Source: an uncultured Clostridia bacterium
Lineage (GTDB): Bacteria > Bacillota > Clostridia > Oscillospirales > Ruminococcaceae
Assembly: GCA_938014855.1 (NCBI GenBank)
Contig: CALLQM010000325.1
Coordinates: forward strand, 1-27,190
Direction: 5' to 3'
Length of the DNA: 27,190 nucleotides
The notes beneath the pieces were generated by a model that was given only the letters and a program-made list of their open reading frames with translations, made no database searches and had not been told where the DNA came from. This document shows positions 14,816 through 21,658 of the stretch, piece after piece. How positions within the stretch are numbered: the first letter of the stretch is position 1; every line of letters starts with the position of its first letter. Both the position numbers and the translations under genes were made by a program.

Positions 14816-15580
14816 CTACTTTGCAGCATCATAAAGAGTGACGCCATACTGAGTTAAAAAGTCTTTCCATTCAGAGTCCAAAGATTTGTCCGTAATGATT
14901 CCTGTAATGTCATCATATCCGCAGATGCTGATAAAGGATGTTTTGTCAAATTTCGAATAATCAGCTACAACATAGACTTTATTGGAACGCTGAATGATTT
15001 TCTGCCGCACCTCGGAAACTTGTTCATTTGAATCGGTGATGCCATGCTGAAGACTGAGCGAACGGCAGGAAATAAAGGCTTTATCGACATAAAAACTATC
15101 CAGTGCATTCAGTGTACTGCGGCCAAGAAACGACATATACGGAGAAGAATAAATGCCGCCGATGGTGATTAGACGAATATTTTCGCAATTTGCCAACAGG
15201 TTTGTTACTTTTAATGAGTTAGTCAAAACGGTTATGCGCATATTTTGAACAGCTTCCGCAACGAACATCGCGGTAGTCGAAACATCAATAAAAATAGAAT
15301 CGCCATTGTGGATGAGATCCAAGCATTTTTTCGCGATAGCTTCTTTACTTTCCACATAGGCGGTTTCCCGAATAGATATGCTGACCTCATTTTGAACACC
15401 ATCCTGGATGAATGCTCCGCCATATGTTCGGGTAAGAAATCCTTCGTCTTCCAAAAGTTTCAAGTCTCTGCGAATGGTTTCTTCTGTTACAGAAAATTGG
15501 TCAGCAAGTTCGGAAACGGTGACGCTTTTCTTTTCAGTAATCAGATCTTTGATTTTATTTTTTCGTGTTACTGCAAGCAT
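14816..15580 (-). CDS. DeoR-family transcriptional regulator
   Basis: The 254-residue protein has an N-terminal winged helix-turn-helix (KKSVTVSELADQFSVTEETI, with RRDLKLLEDEGFLTRTYGGA completing the DeoR signature) and a C-terminal DeoRC sugar-phosphate sensor domain from about residue 75 (DGDSIFIDVSTTAMFVAEA-like phosphate loop; VYVVADYSKFDKTSF). Members of the family usually repress sugar operons and are relieved by a phosphorylated sugar. It lies between, and is oriented away from, the BMC operon, so it is the obvious candidate to control both that operon and the mtnKA operon, with a ketose- or aldose-phosphate of the pathway as effector. ATG 15580 has AAGGAG at a good distance on the minus strand. 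Confidence 0.9.
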   Translation of the reverse strand: MLAVTRKNKIKDLITEKKSVTVSELADQFSVTEETIRRDLKLLEDEGFLTRTYGGAFIQDGVQNEVSISIRETAYVESKEAIAKKCLDLIHNGDSIFIDVSTTAMFVAEAVQNMRITVLTNSLKVTNLLANCENIRLITIGGIYSSPYMSFLGRSTLNALDSFYVDKAFISCRSLSLQHGITDSNEQVSEVRQKIIQRSNKVYVVADYSKFDKTSFISICGYDDITGIITDKSLDSEWKDFLTQYGVTLYDAAK

Positions 15581-15641
15581 TTTAATCTGCTCCTTTGATA
15601 TGATGTTGTTTTATAAAGATTTTAGGGCAATCACCAACTAT

Positions 15642-15669
15642 ATTATAATATACTTTTTCGTTTTGTAAA
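15642..15669 (-). promoter_or_regulatory. Putative promoter of the DeoR-type regulator gene
   Basis: On the minus strand TTTACA (15669-15664) and a perfect TATAAT (15647-15642) are separated by 16 nt. It lies about 60 nt upstream of the regulator start codon. Confidence 0.7.
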
Positions 15670-15684
15670 CATAAAAATAAATAA

Positions 15685-15774
15685 AACAATAAAATAACGT
15701 AAAATCAAAAATAAATTATTGACAAAACAACACAAATGTTATAAAATTTAAGTATAAATTACGATTTTATTGTT
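15685..15774 (+). promoter_or_regulatory. BMC operon promoter with flanking 11-bp inverted repeats (candidate DeoR operators)
   Basis: TTGACA (15719-15724) and TAAAAT (15742-15747) with a 17-nt spacer form the likely promoter. AACAATAAAAT (15685-15695) and its exact complement ATTTTATTGTT (15764-15774) flank it symmetrically, centred on the promoter, with one site near the divergent regulator promoter. This arrangement suits looping repression by a multimeric DeoR-type protein. Part of the motif recurs at the transporter operon promoter. The operator role is inferred. Confidence 0.6.
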
Positions 15775-15806
15775 ATAACAGGAAGGGTAAAAAGGAGAGT
15801 GAGCGG

Positions 15807-16790
15807 GTGATTACAATAAAAGGCGTGCGCTATTTAAGTGATTTTGAAGCAAAAAAAGCCATCCTTGATATTGGAAAAAGGATGTTTGACCGAGGCTTTG
15901 TAGCGGCCAACGATGGAAATATTAGCTGTCGTGTGGGCCCAAATGCTCTTTGGACGACACCCACGGGGGTATCCAAAGGATTTATGACACAGGATATGCT
16001 CGTTAAAGTGGATTTAAACGGCAAGGTGATTCTTGGAAAAGGAAAACCATCTTCCGAACTAAAAATGCATCTGCGTGTATATCAAGAAAATCCGGAAGTA
16101 ATGGGAGTAACACATGCACATCCACCGGTTGCCACTTCCTTTGCAATTGCGGGAATCAGCCTTGACAAAGCGATTTTGCCGGAAGCGGTGGTACAGCTTG
16201 GTTCCGTTCCGATTGCTCATTATGCAACACCGGGTACGCAGGAAGTGCCGGATTCCATTGCACCGTACTGCAAAACTCATAACGGTGTACTTTTGGCAAA
16301 TCACGGTGCACTTTCATGGGGCAAAGATATTTATCAAGCGTACTATCGTTTGGAGTCCATGGAATATTATGCACAGGTTCTCATGTATACAGGAAATATC
16401 ATTGGAAAAGCAAACGTATTATCCTGTCAACAGGTGGATGAACTGATTAATATTCGGCAGAAACTTGGAATCCAAGGCGGCGGAATTCCTCCCTGCACGG
16501 TACAGGCTACAAATACTTCGGATGTCGTGACTGCTTCGCCTTCCTCGCAGGCACCAGTACAGGCACGAGAGCAAGAACAGATAAGACAAGGTTCCGTACA
16601 AGCGCAGGTAGGACAAGGACCTGTACAAGACGTGCTAAGCCGGCAGATCGTTCCGCCAAAGCAGACTTCCGGACCGGATAACTGTGGCTGTACAAGCGCA
16701 CCGCCGGTGTCCGATGCGGAAAAAGCAAAGGAAGAGATCATTGCGGAAGTAGTTCGCAGGGTAACTGAGAAAATAGCAATGAAAGGGTGA
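15807..16790 (+). CDS. Class II (zinc) aldolase with C-terminal BMC encapsulation tail
   Basis: The core (residues 1 to about 220) is a fuculose/rhamnulose-phosphate aldolase family domain. The expected metal and catalytic residues are present: Glu84 in SSELKMH, His103 and His105 in THAHPP, and His166 in ANHGALSWG. It should cleave a ketose-1-phosphate into DHAP and an aldehyde. A Gln/Pro/Ser-rich disordered linker (about 235-295) leads to a C-terminal amphipathic helix (KAKEEIIAEVVRRVTEKIA), the form of encapsulation peptides that attach cargo to BMC shells. Given the upstream MtnK and MtnA homologues, the likely substrate is 5-deoxyribulose- or 5-methylthioribulose-1-phosphate; fuculose- or rhamnulose-phosphate is the alternative, but no matching isomerase or kinase is present. 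The start is GTG 15807, with AGGAG 9 nt upstream. Confidence 0.9.
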   Translation: MITIKGVRYLSDFEAKKAILDIGKRMFDRGFVAANDGNISCRVGPNALWTTPTGVSKGFMTQDMLVKVDLNGKVILGKGKPSSELKMHLRVYQENPEVMGVTHAHPPVATSFAIAGISLDKAILPEAVVQLGSVPIAHYATPGTQEVPDSIAPYCKTHNGVLLANHGALSWGKDIYQAYYRLESMEYYAQVLMYTGNIIGKANVLSCQQVDELINIRQKLGIQGGGIPPCTVQATNTSDVVTASPSSQAPVQAREQEQIRQGSVQAQVGQGPVQDVLSRQIVPPKQTSGPDNCGCTSAPPVSDAEKAKEEIIAEVVRRVTEKIAMKG

Positions 16791-16794
16791 TTGT

Positions 16795-18216
16795 ATGCAG
16801 TTGGGAACCGCAGAAATTGAGTTGATTGTAAAGCAGGTGCTGCAAAATATTCAAGCAGCTTCACCTGAACAGATAAAGACGGTTGAACCAAAAGGAGATT
16901 GGGGCGTTTTTGATCGCGTAGAGGATGCAATCGATGCAGCTTATATCGCGCAAAAGAAGTACATAAAAGAGTTTCGGTTGGAAGATCGAGAAAAAATGAT
17001 TGCGGCAATCCGAAAAGTATGTCGAGAGAATGTGGAATCCATTGCTCGAATGGTGCGTGAGGAAACGCGGCTTGGAAGATATGAGGATAAGATTCAAAAG
17101 CATACATTGGTTATTGATAAAACACCGGGACCTGAATGTTTAAGAACCAATGCAATCAGCGGCGATAATGGTTTAATGTTGGAAGAACCGGCACCATTTG
17201 GCTTAATTGGAGCAGTCACACCAACAACAAATCCAACAGAAACAATCATAAATAATGTGATTAGTATGATATCCGGCGGAAATTCGGTTGTGTTTAATGT
17301 GCACCCATCTGCAAAACGCTGCTGTGCTTATGTATTGCAGCTCATTAACAAAACCATTAAAGAAACCGGCGGCCCTGAAAATTTGGCTACCATGGTGAAA
17401 GATCCTACCATGGAAACCTGCAACATCATTTGTGCAAGCCCTAAGGTGCGTCTGATGGCAGGAACCGGTGGAATGGGAATGGTAAATACACTGCTTCGCT
17501 CCGGTAAAAAAACAATTGGTGCGGGAGCAGGAAATCCTCCGGTTATTGTGGATGAAACAGCAGATATTGACGCTGCAGCGCAGCAAATATTTCTTGGCGC
17601 ATCGTTTGATAACAATTTGCTATGTCTTGCGGAAAAAGAAGTGTTTGTCAGCGAACAAGTAGCCAATCGGCTGATTGACGGATTGGCTCGTGAAGGTGCT
17701 TATCTGTTGAGTAAGGAACAGCTCATAAAAGTTACTGCAAACTGCCTGCTTTCCGACGGCGGCTGGCATGTCAACAAGAAATGGGTCGGACAAGATGCTG
17801 GACTCATATTGGAAGCGATTGGGGTTACCGGACATCGCGACTGCCGCCTGCTGATTTGTGAGACACCCCACGATCATCCATTTGTAACCGTAGAACAGCT
17901 GATGCCTGTTTTGCCGATTGTACGTTGTGCATCACTGGATCAGGCAATTGAATGGGCGGTGCAGGCGGAACACGGCAACCGACATACCGCCTCGATGTTC
18001 TCACAAAATGTTACAAATCTTACCCGATTTGCAAAAGAAATCGAAACCACAATCTTTGTAAAAAATGCGGCAACCCTTTCGGGTGTCGGATTTCAAGGCG
18101 AGGGATTCACGACAATGACGATTGCCGGACCTACCGGCGAGGGAATCACATGTGCCAGAAGCTTTACAAGACAAAGACGCTGTGTGCTCGCAGATGGCGG
18201 CTTCCGAGTGATATAA
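16795..18216 (+). CDS. BMC-type CoA-acylating aldehyde dehydrogenase (PduP/EutE-like)
   Basis: The 473-residue enzyme oxidises an aldehyde to acyl-CoA with NAD. An N-terminal amphipathic helix (MQLGTAEIELIVKQVLQNIQ) followed by a short linker is a typical encapsulation peptide. The dehydrogenase domain begins near residue 40. It includes the nucleotide-binding PFGLIGAVTPTTNPTETIIN, and the catalytic Cys277 lies in DNNLLCLAEKEV. The C-terminal GVGFQGEGFTTMTIAGPTGE is characteristic of the EutE/PduP group. It starts 4 nt after the aldolase stop, so the two are translationally close and probably act in sequence on the released aldehyde (acetaldehyde if the sugar is 5-deoxyribose). PduL, encoded downstream, would recycle the CoA. 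Confidence 0.95.
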   Translation: MQLGTAEIELIVKQVLQNIQAASPEQIKTVEPKGDWGVFDRVEDAIDAAYIAQKKYIKEFRLEDREKMIAAIRKVCRENVESIARMVREETRLGRYEDKIQKHTLVIDKTPGPECLRTNAISGDNGLMLEEPAPFGLIGAVTPTTNPTETIINNVISMISGGNSVVFNVHPSAKRCCAYVLQLINKTIKETGGPENLATMVKDPTMETCNIICASPKVRLMAGTGGMGMVNTLLRSGKKTIGAGAGNPPVIVDETADIDAAAQQIFLGASFDNNLLCLAEKEVFVSEQVANRLIDGLAREGAYLLSKEQLIKVTANCLLSDGGWHVNKKWVGQDAGLILEAIGVTGHRDCRLLICETPHDHPFVTVEQLMPVLPIVRCASLDQAIEWAVQAEHGNRHTASMFSQNVTNLTRFAKEIETTIFVKNAATLSGVGFQGEGFTTMTIAGPTGEGITCARSFTRQRRCVLADGGFRVI

Positions 18217-18247
18217 GCTTAGGCAGAATGGAAAGGAGTGTGCCGTC

Positions 18248-18580
18248 ATGGCAAAAAAGCTGGCAATGGGCTTTTTGGAATGTGCTGGGTATGGTGCGGC
18301 ACTGTATGCAATGGATAAAGCCTGCAAGGCGGCGCAAATCCGTATCCTTGGCATTGATACGATAAACCCCAAGGACAGCAGTGCTTTTATTCCCATGACA
18401 ACACAAGTAAAATTTGAAGGGCCAATTTCAGATGTTGAAATTGCCGCGGAAATAGCGCGGGAGGCGGCTCTTCGATTCAACAGCGAAAAAGAGGTTCTAT
18501 GCTCAGTAATTGATTATCCATATGATGGGGTTGATAAGCTGGGCGCTATTTCAAAAGTAAAACTACAACCTGAAAAGTAA
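18248..18580 (+). CDS. BMC-domain shell protein, divergent hexamer type
   Basis: This 110-residue single BMC domain (AMGFLECAGYGAALYAMDKA start) has shell-protein topology but diverges strongly from PduA-like proteins. The pore region is replaced by a longer loop (INPKDSSAFIPMTTQVKF), without the GSG pore motif found in two of its neighbours. Its AALRFNSEKEVLCSVIDYP segment replaces the usual HVIPRPH end. It probably forms hexamers in the shell facets with a distinct pore or interface. ATG 18248 has AAAGGAG upstream. It is the first of four BMC-domain genes in a row. Confidence 0.88.
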   Translation: MAKKLAMGFLECAGYGAALYAMDKACKAAQIRILGIDTINPKDSSAFIPMTTQVKFEGPISDVEIAAEIAREAALRFNSEKEVLCSVIDYPYDGVDKLGAISKVKLQPEK

Positions 18581-18608
18581 ACCAAAATATTAATTGGAGG
18601 TAATGAAC

Positions 18609-18881
18609 ATGTCTGCTATTGGAATGATTGAAACAAGAGGTCTGACTGCATCAATTGAGGCTGCGGATGCAATGCTGAAAGCCGCTGACGTAGAACTTGT
18701 CGGTACACAAAAAATCGGCAGTGGTCTTGTAACTGTAATTGTAAAAGGTGAAGTAGGTGCTGTAAAAGCGGCGACCGAATCCGGACAAGATGCCGCTTCC
18801 AGACTGGGAGAATTGGTTGCTGTTCATGTAATCCCGAGACCGCATACGGATATTGCTAAGATTCTGCCCAACATCAAATAA
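18609..18881 (+). CDS. Canonical BMC-H shell protein (PduA/EutM-like)
   Basis: This 90-residue hexameric shell protein begins SAIGMIETRGLTASIEAADA. The pore motif is KIGSGLVTV and the conserved end is AVHVIPRPHTDIAKILP. Hexamers tile the facets, and the GSG pore passes small polar substrates. ATG 18609 was chosen because GGAGG (18596-18600) is 8 nt upstream; an in-frame ATG at 18603 is too close to it. The product is nearly identical to the fourth shell protein of the operon, differing at only about a dozen positions over the shared domain, so one is a recent duplicate. Its stop codon overlaps the next start by one base. Confidence 0.96.
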   Translation: MSAIGMIETRGLTASIEAADAMLKAADVELVGTQKIGSGLVTVIVKGEVGAVKAATESGQDAASRLGELVAVHVIPRPHTDIAKILPNIK

Positions 18882-19279
18882 TGGCGGGAACAGGCAGTAA
18901 ACGCGCAAAAGGGAAAGCGGGAATTGCGATGAACCAAAAACCAGGGGCTATAGGGGTCGTAGAAGTCAGTTTTTACACCAATGGGCTGGTGCTGCTTGAT
19001 TCGATGCTGAAAGCATCGGATGTATGGCTTGCTGGTTTTCAACAGAAACTTGGCGGCAGGATGGTACATCTCATTATTGCAGGCGAAACTTCCGCAGTTA
19101 ATGCGGCAATTGAAGCTGCAAACCGCGCCAGTCAGGACATTGGCGAAAAAAATCTTAAGGTTGCTGTTACAATCAGCAACCCTCATCCCGAAATTTTAAA
19201 ACAGCTCAATTTGAATGAAAAAGGAGCTATGTATTATGGCATCTGCAAATTTAAAAACCGAAGAAACTTCGGTATTTGA
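18881..19279 (+). CDS. BMC-domain shell protein with N- and C-terminal extensions
   Basis: This 132-residue product holds a single BMC domain (GAIGVVEVSFYTNGLVLLDS; VHLIIAGETSAVNAAIEAAN). The pore segment is KLGGRMVHL, so a bulky Arg sits where Ser is in PduA-type pores, suggesting different permeability. ATG 18881 overlaps the preceding stop by one base and adds a basic 16-residue leader (MAGTGSKRAKGKAGIA). ATG 18929 would give a conventional start (MNQKPGAIG), and I cannot decide between them. The last 14 or so codons overlap the next gene out of frame by 44 bases, giving a tail (YYGICKFKNRRNFGI) that may be functional or incidental. Confidence 0.88.
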   Translation: MAGTGSKRAKGKAGIAMNQKPGAIGVVEVSFYTNGLVLLDSMLKASDVWLAGFQQKLGGRMVHLIIAGETSAVNAAIEAANRASQDIGEKNLKVAVTISNPHPEILKQLNLNEKGAMYYGICKFKNRRNFGI

Positions 19280-19565
19280 AAAAGCAAAACCGATGCAGGC
19301 GCTCGGAATGATTGAAACAAGAGGATTAACGGCATCAATCGAAGCGGCGGACGCGATGCTCAAGGCAGCGGATGTTTCCTTGGTTGGGACAGAAAAAATC
19401 GGCAGCGGTCTTGTAACCGTTCTGGTACAGGGCGATGTCGGAGCGGTAAAGGCAGCAACCGAAGCCGGACAGGATGCGGCATCTCGCATTGGGGAGCTTG
19501 TAGCGGTACACGTTATCCCGAGACCCCATACCGATGTTGCAAAAATTCTGCCTTGCCTAAAGTAA
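19236..19565 (+). CDS. BMC-H shell protein with N-terminal extension
   Basis: This 109-residue protein has a hexamer-type BMC domain nearly identical to the second shell protein (ALGMIETRGLTASIEAADAM; KIGSGLVTVLVQG; AVHVIPRPHTDVAKILP). It is preceded by an extra 20 or so polar residues (MASANLKTEETSVFEKAKPM) that the sister protein lacks. Such a tail could project into the lumen or to the outside. ATG 19236 was chosen because AAGGAG (19221-19226) is 9 nt upstream. This ribosome site and the first codons lie inside the 3' end of the preceding gene, so translation of the two is coupled. Confidence 0.95.
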   Translation: MASANLKTEETSVFEKAKPMQALGMIETRGLTASIEAADAMLKAADVSLVGTEKIGSGLVTVLVQGDVGAVKAATEAGQDAASRIGELVAVHVIPRPHTDVAKILPCLK

Positions 19566-19578
19566 GGTGGACTGCAAT

Positions 19579-20226
19579 ATGCAGGAAGTAACAATCGAAG
19601 TTCTGACAAAAATGGTTGTTGACGTAATGGAAGAAATGGGGCTTCTTGGAAATCTGGTTCCGACCGGAATCTCCGCAAGGCATGTGCACCTCACACGTGA
19701 ACATATTGATTTATTGTTTGGCAAGGGGTATCAGCTGACTGCTTTAAAACCTCTTAGTCAGCCCGGACAATTTGCCGCGAATGAAACCGTCAATTTGGTG
19801 GGACCAAAAGGCAGTATTCAAAAAGTGCGTGTGCTTGGTCCGGAACGTTCCCAGTCACAGGTTGAAGTGGCGCAGTCCGACGCAAGGCGGCTGGGAATTA
19901 CCGCACCGGTGCGTAGTTCAGGGAAATTAGCTGGAAGCCCCGGCATTTTGCTTCAAACACCTGCGGGAGAGGTGAAATTGAATCAGGGTGTCATCATTCC
20001 GGACCGTCATATTCATATGACGCCTGCGGATGCGGCGAGATTTGGTGTGAAAGACGGCGAAAAAGTAAGTGTAAGTGTTACAGGCGAAAAAGGCGGAAGA
20101 TTGGAAAATGTCACAATTCGCGTCAGTGAACAGTATGCACTGGATTTCCATATTGACACCGATGACGCCAATGCGTTTTTGATTAGACAAGGACAGATGG
20201 CTAGAGTAAAGAAAGCTGAAATCTAA
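19579..20226 (+). CDS. pduL: BMC phosphate acyltransferase PduL
   Basis: The protein has 215 residues from ATG 19579; an in-frame GTG at 19567 is possible. It converts acyl-CoA and phosphate to acyl-phosphate and CoA, regenerating the CoA used by the aldehyde dehydrogenase inside the shell. The N-terminal amphipathic helix (MQEVTIEVLTKMVVDVMEEM) is a probable encapsulation peptide. The two PduL beta-barrel repeats are seen as PTGISARHVHLTREH (zinc-ligand histidines 35 and 37) and IIPDRHIHMTPADAARFGV. The full length argues for an active enzyme. Acetate kinase, needed to harvest ATP from acetyl-phosphate, is not encoded in the window and is presumably elsewhere. Confidence 0.95.
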   Translation: MQEVTIEVLTKMVVDVMEEMGLLGNLVPTGISARHVHLTREHIDLLFGKGYQLTALKPLSQPGQFAANETVNLVGPKGSIQKVRVLGPERSQSQVEVAQSDARRLGITAPVRSSGKLAGSPGILLQTPAGEVKLNQGVIIPDRHIHMTPADAARFGVKDGEKVSVSVTGEKGGRLENVTIRVSEQYALDFHIDTDDANAFLIRQGQMARVKKAEI

Positions 20227-20260
20227 CAAGAGCATCGTCTTTGCGTGAAAGGAGCCGCTA

Positions 20261-20521
20261 ATGATTATTGGTACGGTAAAGGGAACGGTGGTTTCCACGA
20301 GAAAATGCAGCAATCTAGTCGGGTATAAGCTGCTGTTGGTTGAACCGCTTTACGGCAGCAAAAAGAATATTTTTGTAGCCGCAGACAACCTTGGGTCAGG
20401 TATTGGGGAACTGGTGCTGATTACAACCGACAATACGACCCAGCATGCCCTTGACCGAAGTGCGCCGATTGACGCTCTTGTCGTGGGAATCGTAGATTTT
20501 GAGCCGCAAATGGGGAAATAG
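20261..20521 (+). CDS. EutN/CcmL-type pentameric BMC vertex protein
   Basis: This 86-residue BMC-P protein is recognisable by IIGTVKGTVVSTRKCSNLVG, the LLVEPLYG strand and the AADNLGSGIGELVLITTDNT segment. Pentamers cap the vertices of the polyhedral shell. It is the only pentamer gene in the operon. ATG 20261 has GAAAGGAG upstream, and the stop is 12 nt before the next gene. Confidence 0.96.
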   Translation: MIIGTVKGTVVSTRKCSNLVGYKLLLVEPLYGSKKNIFVAADNLGSGIGELVLITTDNTTQHALDRSAPIDALVVGIVDFEPQMGK

Positions 20522-20533
20522 GAGGATGCCAAT

Positions 20534-21646
20534 ATGGAACAGTCAATCATACGTGTACTTGCAGTGGGAGACCCGGCGGTCGAGGGATATGTCGATGAAA
20601 CCAAACAGGTGTTGTCTCATTTTCCGGGAAAAGTATCCTTCGATGTTTTCGCTTGGGAGCGGTACTACTCAGAGATGATGGATGTGTTTGCAGGGAAAGC
20701 CGATTATGATGTAATTATGGTGGCAGGCCACCTTTGGAAACGTGATTTTGTAGAAAAAGGCTGGCTTTCCCCCATTGGCGATTTGGATGATGACATTTTG
20801 CCGGTGATTGCTAAAGAGGCATCCTTTGCGGGCAAGACCTACCTTTCCCCATCGTTTTGTGACGGACATATGGTTGTTTACCGAAAAAGCCGATTGGAAC
20901 CCGTTGGCGGTTTACCTGAAACGGTTATGACCCCTCAACGGTATTTGGAATTTGCACGTGCGCTTGGAAAAAATGCGGTTGCCATGAAAGCGCATCCGTC
21001 GGAAATCTTTACCGATGCGTTGCCGTTTATGCGCATGTACGGCGGCGATGCATTTGATCCCACAGGAGTACCCATTTGTGACCGTGAAGAGACGGTGCGC
21101 GGCTTGGAAAGCTATTTGGAACTGCGCCGCTACGCACCGGAAGATACCGCAAGTTATGGAAATGCAGAAGTAGCAAACGCAATTTCCAGCGGAAAAACAG
21201 CAATGGGCATTACGTGGAGCGGTCAAATGGGAGTGGTCATGGGACCAGACTGCAGACAGCCGGACGATTTGGGCTTTTGCACCTTAAACACAGCATGGAA
21301 TGTGACATGGAGTTTTGCAGTCAGCGCGTTCAGCGAGCAAAAGGAACGTGCACAGGATTTGTTAAACTATCTGCGCTCGCCGCAGATCGACCGTATAGCA
21401 GGCTCATTCAGCGGTGCACCGGTTCGCAAATCCTCCTATCAGCAGGGCATGCAGACGTATCCTTGGTATCCAAGTCAGCTTGCCATGATTGAAACTTATG
21501 CTAAACCAATGCCGGACTGCTCAAAGGCTGGGGAGCGCAATGCCTGCCTTTATGATGAGATTGCGCAGGCGTTTGCAGGAAAAAAGAGCGCTCTTTGTGC
21601 GATGCAGGACGCAAAACAACGCATTCTGGAAATCGACCGTACATAA
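20534..21646 (+). CDS. Leaderless solute-binding-protein homologue encoded inside the BMC operon
   Basis: The 370-residue protein resembles family 1 (MalE/UgpB-type) extracellular solute-binding proteins. It has an N-terminal alpha/beta start (IIRVLAVGDPAVEGYVDE), KADYDVIMVAGHLWKRDFVE, SPSFCDGHMVVYRKS and a C-terminal domain with ISSGKTAMGITWSG and AQDLLNYLRSPQIDRIAGSF. There is no signal peptide or lipobox: the frame starts 12 nt after the vertex-protein stop, with AGGAGG (20520-20525) before ATG. The product should therefore stay in the cytosol or lumen. No permease or ATPase gene adjoins it. Possible roles are a soluble ligand buffer, an allosteric sensor or a shell-associated protein. I do not recognise a described function, and I see no clear encapsulation helix. 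Confidence 0.8.
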   Translation: MEQSIIRVLAVGDPAVEGYVDETKQVLSHFPGKVSFDVFAWERYYSEMMDVFAGKADYDVIMVAGHLWKRDFVEKGWLSPIGDLDDDILPVIAKEASFAGKTYLSPSFCDGHMVVYRKSRLEPVGGLPETVMTPQRYLEFARALGKNAVAMKAHPSEIFTDALPFMRMYGGDAFDPTGVPICDREETVRGLESYLELRRYAPEDTASYGNAEVANAISSGKTAMGITWSGQMGVVMGPDCRQPDDLGFCTLNTAWNVTWSFAVSAFSEQKERAQDLLNYLRSPQIDRIAGSFSGAPVRKSSYQQGMQTYPWYPSQLAMIETYAKPMPDCSKAGERNACLYDEIAQAFAGKKSALCAMQDAKQRILEIDRT

Positions 21647-21658
21647 GGAGGAGTATGT

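Noticed and set aside
15685..15780. CRISPR-like or tandem-repeat look of the AT-rich sequence before the BMC operon
   Set aside because: There are only two inverted copies of an 11-mer around a promoter; no regularly spaced direct repeats exist. No CRISPR array was seen anywhere in the window.
15807..16790. Reading the BMC aldolase as a fuculose- or rhamnulose-phosphate aldolase of a fucose/rhamnose BMC
   Set aside because: No fucose or rhamnose isomerase, kinase or diol-processing enzyme is in the window. The adjacent kinase and isomerase are of the methylthioribose type.
16427..17107. Long minus-strand open frame opposite the aldolase/aldehyde dehydrogenase junction
   Set aside because: It is a shadow frame of two well-supported genes. 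It is cysteine-rich without any recognised domain and has no ribosome site.
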